DNA of 64,000 bases, from assembly GCA_014075215.1 (NCBI GenBank), contig CP046177.1, positions 1,922,501 to 1,986,500 of the forward strand, written 5' to 3'. This stretch comes from Flavobacteriaceae bacterium (GTDB lineage: Bacteria > Bacteroidota > Bacteroidia > Flavobacteriales > Flavobacteriaceae). Positions 52,285-61,670 of the stretch are shown here, piece after piece; within the stretch, counting starts at the first letter, position 1, and each line of letters begins with the position of its first letter. The position numbers and the translations under genes are program-made. Below the pieces are notes generated by a model, which was not told the DNA's origin, searched no databases, and saw only the letters and a program-made list of their open reading frames with translations.

Positions 52285-52806
52285 TTAATTTATTTCATTT
52301 AAAAGTGTTGTTATATCTTTATGTTCCAGATAGTTTTCAAGTTCGCTAAGTTGTATGGAGGGGTCTGGAATTTCATTTTCATTTACATCAATGTCTTCAA
52401 ATACCGAATAAATATCATCACTTGATATTCTGTAAATATTATTTTCAAACCATCCTGCTATTTCTTCGTTGGTGGGCTCTTTTTCAAAAGAGAAAAAATG
52501 AAATGTTATGAATAGTAGTATCGAAGCTGCTACTGCCGCCGGAATTATTTTAATAACCTTTCTTTTTAATGAAATTACTTTTGAGGTTTTAAGGTTTTTA
52601 GTTTTGTTAAGAATACTATTTTCTACGTTTTTAAAATAGGATGTAGGAGTGTTAAATCCATATGTATCCGGAAATGATGCTTCTTGAAGTTTGACAAAAA
52701 AAGTATCTGTTATGGTCGTAAAATAATTTTTAGGAGCAGAAAATCCGGCGTCTTTACAGACTGTGCTTTTTATAAAATGTTCACTATTTTTTAGTTCTTT
52801 ACTCAT
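52285..52806 (-). CDS. Anti-sigma-factor-like membrane protein
   Basis: 173 aa: an N-terminal cytosolic segment with two NYF/SYF-type repeats (APKNYFTTITDTFF, TPTSYFKNVENSIL), one transmembrane helix (IIPAAVAASILLFITFHFF, about 88-106) and a periplasmic acidic tail (SELENYLEHKDITTLLNEIN). This topology and the position between an ECF sigma gene and a periplasmic sensor point to a membrane-bound anti-sigma factor. There is no zinc (ZAS) motif, so the assignment rests mainly on context. Confidence 0.65.
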   Translation of the reverse strand: MSKELKNSEHFIKSTVCKDAGFSAPKNYFTTITDTFFVKLQEASFPDTYGFNTPTSYFKNVENSILNKTKNLKTSKVISLKRKVIKIIPAAVAASILLFITFHFFSFEKEPTNEEIAGWFENNIYRISSDDIYSVFEDIDVNENEIPDPSIQLSELENYLEHKDITTLLNEIN

Positions 52807-52864
52807 TATGGTTTTTAGACTATATGATTGTTTAAAGGTTTAATCATTAATTATGAATGGTCAA

Positions 52865-53413
52865 TTATGAATTATTAGTTTTTATATACTTCTCAATTTT
52901 TTTTACGGCATGAAAATAGGAAGCTTTTAATGCACCAACCGACGTTTCTAATACTTCGGAGATATCATCGTATTTCATATCATCAAAATACTTCATATTA
53001 AATACCAATTGTTGTTTTTGTGGCAATGTTGCAATGGCTTTTTGTAATGTAATCTCAATTGCTTTTCCTGTAAATAAACTATCGGAATCTAAGGAGGAGA
53101 CTAACTCTTGTTTTAATTCGGAAATATCAGTATCTCGTTCTCTGGCTTTCTTGTTTAAGAAAGTAATGGATTCATTGGTAGCGATTCTGTATATCCAGGA
53201 ATAGAGTTTACTGTGTTGTTTGAAATTACCTATTCCTTGAAATACTTTTATAAAAGTGTTTTGCAGTACATCATCTGCATCTTCATGTGAAATTACAATT
53301 TTACGGATATGCCAGTACAAACGTTCTTTATACTCATTCATTAATATCCGAAATGCTTTTTCTTTGGTTTTGAGGTTTTTAAGTTGTGCTACTAAGCTAA
53401 TTTCATCAACCAA
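52865..53413 (-). CDS. ECF-family RNA polymerase sigma factor
   Basis: 182 aa. Region 2 (ERLYWHIRKIVISHEDADDV, LQNTFIKVFQGIGNF, SKLYSWIYRIATNESITFLNK) and region 4 (ATLPQKQQLVFNMKYFDDMK, YDDISEVLETSVGALKASYF) are intact. The region between them is short and acidic. It heads a three-gene operon with the anti-sigma-like and Spy-like genes, and probably controls an envelope or periplasmic stress response. ATG 53413 gives MVDEISLVAQLKNLK. Confidence 0.92.
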   Translation of the reverse strand: MVDEISLVAQLKNLKTKEKAFRILMNEYKERLYWHIRKIVISHEDADDVLQNTFIKVFQGIGNFKQHSKLYSWIYRIATNESITFLNKKARERDTDISELKQELVSSLDSDSLFTGKAIEITLQKAIATLPQKQQLVFNMKYFDDMKYDDISEVLETSVGALKASYFHAVKKIEKYIKTNNS

Positions 53414-53465
53414 TGGTCATCTGTTTTTGATTTAGACGAAGCAAAAGCAAAAAAGTTTAAAACGA

Positions 53466-54914
53466 TTATTTCTTTATTCTACTTCTGGAATATCCAAATA
53501 ATCTATTCTGAGCAATCGTTTCTGAAATTCCTTCCGGCAACATTTCTTGCCATCCATCTTCTCCTTCGGAAATCATACGTAGTACTTCTCTTGAGAAAAT
53601 ATGTAAAATATCCGCATTAAAATCTTTAATATCATTTAATTTTCCATTGTTTTTAAAGAACTTATATAATTCTTTCATACGGGGGTGTACTTTCAGGTTT
53701 TCACTGGTAATATATTCATCTGTATTACCATCTTTATAAGGATACATGTATATTTTTAAATCCCTGTAAAATAGTTTTCCAAAGGCTTCCAGAATCCCCC
53801 CGCTTAAATGGCGATAGTATTTTTCATCAAAAATTTGAATCAAATTATATACCCCCATGGCTAGCCCCATTCTGGCTTTGGTAAATTCACTAAAATATTC
53901 GACCAGTTTAAAATATTCCGGGAAATTAGTGATCATTACATTTTGCCCCAGAGAGCATAAAAGCTCTGCTCTGTCCAGAAAATCACGTTCATTAATTTCT
54001 CCTTCTACCCTAAGGTTACTCAAGGTAATTTCAAAAATAATTTGAGAGTTTTCCGGATCTACTTTTTTTTCGGCAAAAAATAAATCTTTCGATTTTTGGA
54101 ACATATCCATATTTACTTTCGTAACCGGCCTAAAACTCCCGCGTAAAGCAAGGATATTCTTTTTATACAATACCTGAGCGGGCAATAAATTGTTTCCATC
54201 CGGACCAAACATCACAGCATTAGTCATTCCGTTCTTGACCAATTGTAAACTCATTAGCCGGTTGTCTACATACATAAACCTCGGTCCGGAAAAATTGACC
54301 ATATCGATTTCCAATTGATCTTTATCCAGATTGTCATAGAATGATTTTAACAGTTCTTTAGGATTGTCGTTTAAGTAGTAAGCCCCATAGATAAGGTTTA
54401 CTCCCAGAATACCCAATGTTTCCTGTTGCAATCTTGCATCGGTTTCTTTGAAACGCAGGTGCAGTACAATTTCATTAAAACCTTCTAACGAATCTAATTG
54501 AAAGCGGATACCGACCCAGCCATGTCCCTTAAATTTTTTGGAAAAATCAATGGTAGCAACTGTATTCGCATAACTAAAAAAGAGTTTATCAGGATGCTTT
54601 TTTCTGCTTAACCTATCTTCTATCAGGTCTACTTCATGGCGCAACATCCTTTTTAAACGGGGTTCCGTTACATAACGATGATCTTCTTCTTCTCCGTAAA
54701 TGGCATCCGAAAAATCCTTATCGTATGCACTCATTGCTTTTGCGATGGTTCCGGACGCTCCTCCGGCTCTAAAAAAATTACGAACAGTTTCCTGACCCGC
54801 CCCAATTTCCGCAAATGTACCATAAATGTCACTATTTAAATTGATACGGAGAGCTTTGCTTTTAGTAGCCGGGACACTACTAATTTTCTGATCTCCTTTT
54901 AAAGAAATAGCCAT
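53466..54914 (-). CDS. Conserved Bacteroidetes protein of unknown function (482 aa)
   Basis: 482 aa, no signal peptide or transmembrane helix. Strongly conserved-looking segments are INLNSDIYGTFAEIGAGQET, VRNFFRAGGASGTIAKAMSAYDKDFSDAIYG, KLFFSYANTVATIDFSKKF, GPDGNNLLPAQVLYKKNILALRGSFRPVT and CSLGQNVMITNFPEYF. I recognise it as a protein found in nearly all Flavobacteriia that databases label inconsistently (TonB receptor or nicotinate-nucleotide adenylyltransferase). The sequence shows neither a barrel nor an HxGH nucleotidyltransferase motif, so no function is given. It is divergent from the MBL hydrolase. Confidence 0.8.
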   Translation of the reverse strand: MAISLKGDQKISSVPATKSKALRINLNSDIYGTFAEIGAGQETVRNFFRAGGASGTIAKAMSAYDKDFSDAIYGEEEDHRYVTEPRLKRMLRHEVDLIEDRLSRKKHPDKLFFSYANTVATIDFSKKFKGHGWVGIRFQLDSLEGFNEIVLHLRFKETDARLQQETLGILGVNLIYGAYYLNDNPKELLKSFYDNLDKDQLEIDMVNFSGPRFMYVDNRLMSLQLVKNGMTNAVMFGPDGNNLLPAQVLYKKNILALRGSFRPVTKVNMDMFQKSKDLFFAEKKVDPENSQIIFEITLSNLRVEGEINERDFLDRAELLCSLGQNVMITNFPEYFKLVEYFSEFTKARMGLAMGVYNLIQIFDEKYYRHLSGGILEAFGKLFYRDLKIYMYPYKDGNTDEYITSENLKVHPRMKELYKFFKNNGKLNDIKDFNADILHIFSREVLRMISEGEDGWQEMLPEGISETIAQNRLFGYSRSRIKK

Positions 54915-54996
54915 TTTTATAAACTTTTTAAATTGAATAACAAAAGTAATAAATTTAAGATTTACAGTTTATTTTTATAGTATTTTTATGCTCATT

Positions 54997-55758
54997 ATGA
55001 CAGTTACTTTTTTAGGTACGGGAACATCACAGGGAGTTCCTATGATAGCTAGTAAAGATCCTGTTTGTTTATCTGACGATCCGAAAGATAAGCGTTTGCG
55101 GTCTTCAGTGATGATTTCCTGGGAAGATGTCAGATATATTATTGATTGCGGGCCTGATTTCAGGCAGCAGATGTTACGGGAACACGTGCCATCTATTCAC
55201 GGGGTTTTATTTACGCATGAGCATGCTGATCATACGGCAGGAATAGATGATTTACGGCCTTTTACATATCAGATGGGAGCAGTACCGGTTTATGCACAAA
55301 AGCGCGTTCTGGAAAATTTGAAAACACGTTTTGCATACATTTTTACTACTAAAAACAGATATGAAGGGGCTCCCAAATTAGATCAGTACCTAGTTACCGA
55401 CCATTCTTTTAAACTGAAGGGTGTTTTGGTAACTCCCATAAAAATATTGCACGGTAATTTGCCAATTACAGGGTATCGTTTTGGTAATATGGCTTATATG
55501 ACCGATTTAAAAACCATTAGTAATGCAGAGAAAAAAAAGCTACGAAACTTAGAGGTTTTGATTATAAATGCGTTGAGAATAGAGGAACATCCAACACATT
55601 TAAATCTTAGCGAAGCACTGTCATTTGTAAGAGAAATACGACCAAAACGTGCTTATTTTACACATATCAGTCATAAGCTGGGGTTTCATGCGCGTGTAGA
55701 AAAATTGCTGCCAAAGAATGTTTTTTTAGCATACGATTGTTTACAGGTAAAAGTTTAA
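54997..55758 (+). CDS. MBL-fold metallo-hydrolase (PhnP/RNase Z-like)
   Basis: 253 aa from ATG 54997 (three codons after an alternative ATG at 54988). TVTFLGTGTSQGVPMIA is the family start; metal ligands are THEHADHTAGIDDLRPF (HxHxDH), the single His in ILHGNLPITGYRFG, Asp in AYMTDLKTIS and His in YFTHISHKLG. It resembles PhnP cyclic phosphodiesterases and related Bacteroidetes hydrolases; the substrate is uncertain. Probably cytosolic with two metal ions. Monocistronic. Confidence 0.88.
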   Translation: MTVTFLGTGTSQGVPMIASKDPVCLSDDPKDKRLRSSVMISWEDVRYIIDCGPDFRQQMLREHVPSIHGVLFTHEHADHTAGIDDLRPFTYQMGAVPVYAQKRVLENLKTRFAYIFTTKNRYEGAPKLDQYLVTDHSFKLKGVLVTPIKILHGNLPITGYRFGNMAYMTDLKTISNAEKKKLRNLEVLIINALRIEEHPTHLNLSEALSFVREIRPKRAYFTHISHKLGFHARVEKLLPKNVFLAYDCLQVKV

Positions 55759-55941
55759 CCCGAATTAGAACTTATGGTGTTTTTTGAGTTGATATTAAAA
55801 GATTGAAAGATTTAAAAAATGTTTTGATGATTTCTTCTTATATCAAAAAGAATACAATTAGAAAGTTGGAAAGTGTAAAAGGTAATCTTATTTAGGTAGG
55901 TAAAACCTGAAACTTGAAACTTTTTTTGACTTATTCCAAAA

Positions 55942-56854
55942 TTATTTTTGAGATTTTAATTCCCTTTGTAGCTCCCTGCTCGTTTTTGTACTTCCGTCAT
56001 GACTCCAGCCGGGAGGCATAAAAATATATTTTAATCGGGTCATAAGGGGTAATTCTTTTCTATAAATAAAAAATTCTTTGATAATGGCTTTCCACTCATG
56101 GAAAACGATATTTACAGGCCCTTTGTTTTTTAACTTTTTTGTTAGGCCGTATTTAATTTCTTCATATTTTGTTTCATCTTCTTCTGCCTGAAATGTTCCA
56201 AAAATTCTATCCCAAATAATTAAAAGCATCCCTAAATTTTTATCCAAATACTTAACATTAGATGCGTGATGTACTCTATGATGTGACGGAGTTACAAATA
56301 TTTTACCCCATAAACCCAATTTACTTTTGATAAAATTGGTATGACATAAGGTTCCGTAGTTTTGATTCATAGCGTATGCAAACATAATGTGCAGAGGTTC
56401 TACACCTATAAGTGCCAGAGGCACAAAAAACATATATCTAAAAAGTGGCTGTAAGACCGGCGATCTGAACCCCGTGGAAATATTAAAGTACTCCGAGTTA
56501 TGATGTGTTACATGAACTGCCCAAAAAAAAACGAGAGTGATGATCTATATAATGGTGAATATAATAAAGAAAATCCTGGCCTACAAAAGCCACCACCCAA
56601 TACATCCAGTTCTGCTCTTCCCATGTAACAAAGCTATATGTATAGAAAAAACCCATCACTAAAAAAGAGAAAGCTTTCATTATTAAATCCAGGCTAAAGT
56701 TTATCAAAGCAAAGTATACATTTGTTGCAGTATCCTTAAAACCATAGTTTTTAACTTTAACTCGGTAGCTAAAGTACATTTCAGTTAAAATGATTGCTAA
56801 AAAAAATGGAGTAGACCAGTAATATAAAATATCTTGATTTAGTAAGTCATTCAT
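55942..56854 (-). pseudogene. Sterol desaturase/fatty-acid hydroxylase family protein, frameshifted at a homopolymer
   Basis: The N-terminal part (56854 down to 56522) has four hydrophobic helices and the first His cluster YIHHYIDHHSRFF. After a run of nine T (nine A at 56523-56531 on the plus strand) the frame is wrong and stops. Removing one T joins it to WAVHVTHHNSEYFNISTGFR, then NQNYGTLCHTNF and FVTPSHHRVHHASNVKYLDKN, the remaining di-iron His motifs. A restored protein would be a membrane-bound di-iron hydroxylase of about 303 aa. The single-base indel in a homopolymer may be real inactivation, phase variation or a sequencing error. Confidence 0.85.
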
Positions 56855-57080
56855 TTATAAAAATTATTTACTGAATGTTTATTATCACATCAAATAGTGC
56901 TTTTTGAGTTGATAGTAGTATAATGTTAAAAAATTTAAAGATTAAAAAAAACAATCATTTCTCTAAGTGTCTAAACGGTCATTCAAAATTATTTAAATCT
57001 GTATTAAAATTTGCCGCCTAAATTAATAATTATTTGAATAAAAGAGGTATTTTGAAAATTTAATAAGTATAGTTATTATT

Positions 57081-58164
57081 GGCTCTAGTTTAAAATTGCG
57101 TTGATATTAATTTTTGATACTTCAATCCAATATTTTGATATTTTTGATACGCATTAATATGTTCTGACACTTTATTTACAAAGGCATTGAGTTTATCGTT
57201 TCTATATTTTAATTTTTCTTTGATGCGATACCAGTTCAAATATTGTTGCAAGTATTTGGTAGATACTCCCCAAAACTTGTTATCTATCCATTTCTTAACT
57301 CTGTTATGAGTTGAGTTGACATGTTGTATATGATACACTTTGTTTTTGACACGTTGTTTTATGACGCCTTTTAGAGTGTGATGCTCTATTTTATTGTCTA
57401 TTGCAAATCCTTTGTAGCTTAGATGTGTGTCCCTACATAAAATGGCTTTACTTGCCTTTATTCTGCTGCCAATAGCATTTACAATATCTATTTTCTTTAA
57501 TCTTCCCATAGTGGCTACAGTAATATCTGGATTAGATGTTCTATCTTGGGTTACAATAACAGCTACTTGATCATTACTGATGCCTTTGGTTTTAGAGCTA
57601 CCACCACGTTTTCTTGATTCCCGATGATTTACTGGTCGCCCTTTTTCTGAATTTAAAAAGAAGGTCTCATCACTTTCTGTAATGCCTGTAAAATCATCTT
57701 TATCGTTTTCTGATAATGGGACTAATATCTTATGAGGCCAGTCAAAAGCCGTTTTCTTGTTTATCGATAAGGCTACTTTTATCTTATCTAAGCTCTTTTC
57801 TTCTAGCATTAATTCAAGGTAGTCATCAATCTTGTCCTTATGTTGCAAACCTGCCATCCAAGTACCTGTGTATTCTGTAAAACTGCGTTTGCAGGATTTA
57901 CACTTATAGCGCTGAGAGCCTTTGTCAATACCAAATTTTACATACTTTGGATGCGAGCAATGGGCGCAACAACCTAACTTATTGTCTAATAAAAAACGCC
58001 TAGATTCTTGGCTTCTTACCGTTGGAACTGAATCTTTTGGTGATGTTGACAATTCTTTTAACAATTCCTGCCTTTCAGATGGGGAAAGTTTGGAAATTCC
58101 TCGCTTTATTTCTTGTAAATTCATGTATTAAATATACAAATAATAGCTGTTATTAACTAGAGCC
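57081..58164 (-). mobile_element. IS1595-family element (1084 bp)
   Basis: Terminal inverted repeats ggctctagttt / aactagagcc at 57081 and 58164; GGCTC ends are typical of IS1595. No matching 8-bp target duplication was found in the flanks (left ttattatt, right aaataatt). It lies between the sterol desaturase remnant and the IS200-type element. Confidence 0.85.
57090..58124 (-). CDS. IS1595-family transposase
   Basis: 344 aa. The N-terminal zinc ribbon is CCAHCSHPKYVKFG with YKCKSCKRSF (two Cys pairs). The DDE-type core starts at GITESDETFFLNSEKG (first Asp), with a second acidic site in LCRDTHLSYKGF and the His-rich HIQHVNSTHNRVKKWI (the Asn/His motif of this family). The product appears complete. 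The stop lies nine bases from the left end of the element. ATG 58124. Confidence 0.9.
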   Translation of the reverse strand: MNLQEIKRGISKLSPSERQELLKELSTSPKDSVPTVRSQESRRFLLDNKLGCCAHCSHPKYVKFGIDKGSQRYKCKSCKRSFTEYTGTWMAGLQHKDKIDDYLELMLEEKSLDKIKVALSINKKTAFDWPHKILVPLSENDKDDFTGITESDETFFLNSEKGRPVNHRESRKRGGSSKTKGISNDQVAVIVTQDRTSNPDITVATMGRLKKIDIVNAIGSRIKASKAILCRDTHLSYKGFAIDNKIEHHTLKGVIKQRVKNKVYHIQHVNSTHNRVKKWIDNKFWGVSTKYLQQYLNWYRIKEKLKYRNDKLNAFVNKVSEHINAYQKYQNIGLKYQKLISTQF

Positions 58165-58194
58165 AAATAATTTTATTGGTTTCAATCGTTAGTT

Positions 58195-58770
58195 AAAACT
58201 ATGCACTTTAGTGCAAGACTTTCAGTCGCTACCCACTTTTTTATCTTTGCTCTATGGCGAAAGAATTCCGTAGAGGAGGTCATACAGTTTCTTGGTTGAC
58301 TGCTCATATTGTTTGGGGTTACAAAATATCATTATCCTATTCTTGTTGGAGATATTCAGGTTCGATGTCGTGATTTGATCCGTCAAATTTGTGATGCTGA
58401 AGATGTCAAGATATTGAAAGGCGTCATCAGTAAGGATCATATCCACATTCACATTGAATATCGCCCTAAACTTAGTATTAGCAATCTTGTAAAACGACTT
58501 AAAGGCAGAACCTCTCGTCATCTTCAACAAGAATTTCCTCAACATGGGAAGAGGTATTGGGGTCGTCATATGTGGGCAATAGGTTATGGAGTTTGGAGTA
58601 CTGGCAATATCACTGATGAAATGGTCCAAGAGTATCTTGAACATCATCGTAAGCCTGATGATCGAGGAGATGATAATATTATACTTGAATAAGAATTCCA
58701 TTCTGTTCCTTTGTTACAAACCTATGGCACTTTCAGGCCATAGTGGTTTAGTCAAAATTTACCCCTAAAT
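58195..58770 (+). mobile_element. IS200/IS605-type element (tnpA only), approximate ends
   Basis: Terminal hairpins of the IS200 type: gcactttagtgc near the left end (58203-58214) and ctatggc-actttcag-gccatag at the right (58722-58743), flanking a single tnpA. IS200 elements have no inverted repeats and make no target duplication, so the exact ends are uncertain by about 20 bases. No tnpB is present. Confidence 0.75.
58254..58692 (+). pseudogene. IS200/IS605 TnpA (Y1 HUH transposase), frameshifted
   Basis: ATG 58254 reads MAKEFRRGGHTVSWLTAHIV, then W. An extra G in tttgggg (58311-58317) shifts the frame, and the rest (VTKYHYPILVGDIQVRCRDL, DHIHIHIEYRPKLSISNLV, the GVWSTGNITDEMVQEYLEHH tyrosine helix) continues in the next frame to 58692. 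The HUH metal motif HIHIHI and the catalytic Tyr region are intact. Fixing one base would restore a protein of about 145 aa. Confidence 0.85.
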
Positions 58771-59022
58771 CAAAAAGTATAAATTTTAACTTAGTATCCT
58801 TTTAAAGGTTTTGAAATTTATAATTCATTGATTTTAAGAGTCTTTCATCTAATTTCTAACAGTGTAACGGTCTATTTTCTATAAGTTTCGGATAGTTATG
58901 ATATTTTTTATTATAAACCTGAGTTCAATTTAACTTGAGGTTTTTTTAGGTAAGAAATTATAAGTGATAAAACTAGAGATTAAATTACGAAAACTTCTAT
59001 GTCTTGAATGTTCAGTTTGGCA
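58771..59022. other. Intergenic stretch between the IS200-type element and gcvT
   Basis: AT-rich, with no ORF or RNA signal recognised. A weak inverted repeat, ttataaacctgagttc / aacttgaggtttttttag (about 58911-58950), could be a terminator for gcvT read from the minus strand. Confidence 0.35.
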
Positions 59023-60108
59023 CTATACCTTATAAAAAGGTAATTTTACAATGGTAGCCGGTATCGTTTTTTTACGAATTTGAATAAAAATGATATTTCC
59101 GGGTTTCGAAACCCCTTTAGGTACATACCCTAAACCAATTCCTTTTCCTAGTGACGGACTCATAGTACCGGACGTAACAACTCCTATTTTATTCCCTTCG
59201 ACATCTACAATCGGGTAATCATGGCGAGGGATTCCACGTTCTGACAGTTCAAAAGCAACTAACTTCCTGATTGTTCCTTTTTCTTTTTGTACTTTTAAAT
59301 TTTCAGCATTTATAAAGTCTTTGGTAAACTTAGTGATCCAACCCAAACCGGCTTCAATAGGAGAAGTAGTATCATCAATATCATTTCCATACAAGCAATA
59401 ACCCATTTCCAAACGCAAAGTATCGCGGGCAGCCAAACCAATGGGTTTAATACCGAAATCCGCACCGGCTTCAAACACTTTATTCCAGGCCTGTTCTACT
59501 TCCTCATTTTTCACGTAGATTTCAAAACCACCGGAACCCGTATAACCCGTGGCAGAAATAATAGCATACTTAATTCCGGCAAAATCGGCTACCTTACATT
59601 TATAAAAAGGAATTTTTTCCAAATCAACGGAAGTTAACGATTGCATGGTTTTTATGGCTTTTGGGCCTTGAATGGCTAGCAAAGAATAACTATCGGAGAT
59701 ATTTTTTAGCTCAGCACCGATTCCTTCATTATGCAAGTTAATCCAATCCCAGTCCTTTTCAATATTAGCAGCATTTACTACCAGTAAATAGGTGTATTCT
59801 TTTACCCGATAGCAAATCAAATCATCTACAATTCCGTTCCGATCATTTGGAAAATAACTATATTGTGCATCTCCTATTTCCAGTTTGGAAGCATCATTGG
59901 AAGTAACTTTTTGAACCAGTTTCAACGCATTTTGCCCTGTTACCAAAAACTCACCCATATGACTTACGTCAAAAACCCCGACACCGGTTCTAACGGCTAC
60001 ATGCTCTGCGGTAACCCCTTCGTATTGAAGTGGCATACGATACCCGGAAAAAGAAACCATTTTTGCACCAAGTACTTCATGTATATGTGTCAGTGCAGTA
60101 TTCTTCAT
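59023..60108 (-). CDS. gcvT: Aminomethyltransferase (glycine cleavage system T protein)
   Basis: 361 aa. N-terminal KMVSFSGYRMPLQYEGVTAEH and GVFDVSHMGEFLVTG; folate-binding Asp in SNDASKLEIGDAQYSYFPND; YTGSGGFEIYVKNEEVEQAW; RLEMGYCLYGNDIDDTTSPIEAGL; C-terminal barrel VTSGTMSPSLGKGIGLGYV. It transfers the aminomethyl group from lipoyl-GcvH to tetrahydrofolate, releasing ammonia. GcvH and GcvP are not in the window. A consensus promoter lies just upstream. Confidence 0.96.
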   Translation of the reverse strand: MKNTALTHIHEVLGAKMVSFSGYRMPLQYEGVTAEHVAVRTGVGVFDVSHMGEFLVTGQNALKLVQKVTSNDASKLEIGDAQYSYFPNDRNGIVDDLICYRVKEYTYLLVVNAANIEKDWDWINLHNEGIGAELKNISDSYSLLAIQGPKAIKTMQSLTSVDLEKIPFYKCKVADFAGIKYAIISATGYTGSGGFEIYVKNEEVEQAWNKVFEAGADFGIKPIGLAARDTLRLEMGYCLYGNDIDDTTSPIEAGLGWITKFTKDFINAENLKVQKEKGTIRKLVAFELSERGIPRHDYPIVDVEGNKIGVVTSGTMSPSLGKGIGLGYVPKGVSKPGNIIFIQIRKKTIPATIVKLPFYKV

Positions 60109-60134
60109 TTGACAAGTTTGATGATAACTATTGG

Positions 60135-60164
60135 CAAATGTATCGAAAATATACCAAAACCAAA
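60135..60164 (-). promoter_or_regulatory. gcvT promoter
   Basis: Minus strand TTTG (60164-60161), 18 bases, TACATTTG (60142-60135): close to the Bacteroidetes consensus. The start falls near 60129, giving a leader of about 20 bases. The remaining gap to 60525 holds no other recognisable feature. Confidence 0.75.
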
Positions 60165-60681
60165 GGAAGAGATCATGACGTGTAATTTGAGCTTAATAAT
60201 GCATACCGTTTAATTTCACTGTTTTCTGTGAATTAAAAATTTCACTATTTTATGGTATTGTTTTTTAAGTTTTATTTTTCTTGTTTTATTATCTAATAAA
60301 AAATGAGAAACATAAATATAAGGATAAATATGTCATGCTACATTAGACAAGCATAATGGTCAAAAACGGACTAAACATCCAAAATCAAAAAATGTGGAAA
60401 TCTGTCAAAAAGAAACAAAAAGTATGACAAGCGAGTTACGAAAACCGAAAAAGCCGAAAAAATATTAACCTGGAAAAGTCTAAAGAAAAGAAAATGATTT
60501 TTCCCCTAAAAGTAAGCATTATGAATATGAACTCATTTAAACTTTTTGGATTTAAGCGAAAATTAGAAGTTTTTAGCTCTGTTGAAGGATTTTTTGAGTT
60601 GCATAGCAGCGCTACGGAAGGAAAAAAAGATAAAAACAGAGCTAAAAACAGCAATTTTTTAGCAAATCAAAAAAGGTTTTT

Positions 60682-61639
60682 AGAGGTCAGTAGATAATTT
60701 CATAACTTGTATGTCAATAAAAATAGGGATTTTATGGAAATTTTCAAGGGTCAAAACCTTTTAGAGTTCGCTGAACGCTTTAAAACAGATGTAGATTGCA
60801 AAGCATATCTAGGTCAAATCAAGTGGAAAGAGGGTTATGTATGTCGTAAATGTGGTAATACCAGTTACCAAGTACGTAAGAACTTTTCAAGAACATGCAA
60901 TAAATGTGGTGATACAGAAAGCCCAACGGCTAACACCATTTTTCACAGAGTGCGATTTGGTGTACGAAAAGCCTTTTTTATCTGTTTTGAAATGGCAACT
61001 ACCACCAAGAGTTTATCAGCTACACAAATGGGTGTACGCTATGGTATTACAGAAAAGACAGCACGATTGTTTATGCTTAAAGTAAGAGAAGCTATGGCTT
61101 CTAGTGAAAATAACCCTATGGATGGTCATGTACAGGTTGATGAATTTGTGTTGGGTGGTTATGAGCAAAACAAGATAGGTCGTAGTTATGATGCTAAGAA
61201 AAAGAAGGCTATTACTGCTGTTGAGTTCACAGACCAGGGCAAAGTAAAGCGTATGTATGCTTTAAACATCAAAGATTTTTCTGCACAATCGTTGCAATAT
61301 ATGTTCATTAAGCATATTGATAGAAAGGCTCAAGTAATCACTCACAAATGGAAAGGCTACAGGCCTATTGCAAAAGCCTATAACATTACCCAGATTGATA
61401 GCGACAAAGGATTAAACTTTAAAGCCTTACATACGATGATTCATCAAATAAAATCATGGATTAGGACAACTTATTCTTGGGTAAGTGAGTTTAATCTAAA
61501 CCGATACTTTAATGAGTTTTGTTTTAGAATTAATCGCTCGCAAAACAAAAACACAATATTCAATAACTTAATAACTAAAATGGTCATGAGTGATAAAATT
61601 TATCAAAGTGAAATTATATGTAACTAACTACTGATCTCT
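60682..61639 (+). mobile_element. IS1595-family (ISXO2-like) element nested in MITE B2
   Basis: Ends agaggtcagtag (60682) and ctactgatctct (61639) are inverted repeats with one mismatch, possibly extended by four T outside. An 8-bp duplication is blurred: aaaaggtt on the left versus aaaagttt on the right. About 958 bp with one transposase. Confidence 0.8.
60734..61627 (+). CDS. IS1595-family ISXO2-like transposase
   Basis: 297 aa from ATG 60734 (an upstream ATG at 60707 is less likely). Zinc ribbon with YVCRKCGNTSYQV and RTCNKCGDTESPTANTIFHR, a helix-turn-helix-like segment (SATQMGVRYGITEKTARLFM) and the ISXO2 DDE domain: GHVQVDEFVLGGYE (Asp-Glu), VITHKWKGYRPI and a C-terminal RINRSQNKNTIFNNLI. 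It appears full length and intact. It is different from the IS1595-type transposase at 57090. Confidence 0.93.
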   Translation: MEIFKGQNLLEFAERFKTDVDCKAYLGQIKWKEGYVCRKCGNTSYQVRKNFSRTCNKCGDTESPTANTIFHRVRFGVRKAFFICFEMATTTKSLSATQMGVRYGITEKTARLFMLKVREAMASSENNPMDGHVQVDEFVLGGYEQNKIGRSYDAKKKKAITAVEFTDQGKVKRMYALNIKDFSAQSLQYMFIKHIDRKAQVITHKWKGYRPIAKAYNITQIDSDKGLNFKALHTMIHQIKSWIRTTYSWVSEFNLNRYFNEFCFRINRSQNKNTIFNNLITKMVMSDKIYQSEIICN

Positions 61640-61670
61640 AAAAGTTTAAATGAGTTCTATTTTAAAAATT

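Larger units (their letters stand above)
60529..61657. repeat. Family-B MITE (copy B2) split by an IS1595-family element
   Basis: The left part 60529-60681 (gaactcatttaaactttttg, then the B interior with gcatagcagcgctacggaag) and the right end 61640-61657 (aaagtttaaatgagttc) belong together. The outer 3-bp duplication tat is at 60526-60528 and 61658-61660. Without the insert the element would be about 160-170 bp, like B1. Confidence 0.88.

Noticed and set aside
57073..58172. An 8-bp target duplication for the IS1595-type element
   Set aside because: The flanks ttattatt and aaataatt do not match, so no duplication is claimed.
58252..58701. A 149-aa minus-strand ORF over the IS200 tnpA
   Set aside because: It is antisense to the recognisable HUH transposase and has no motifs of its own.
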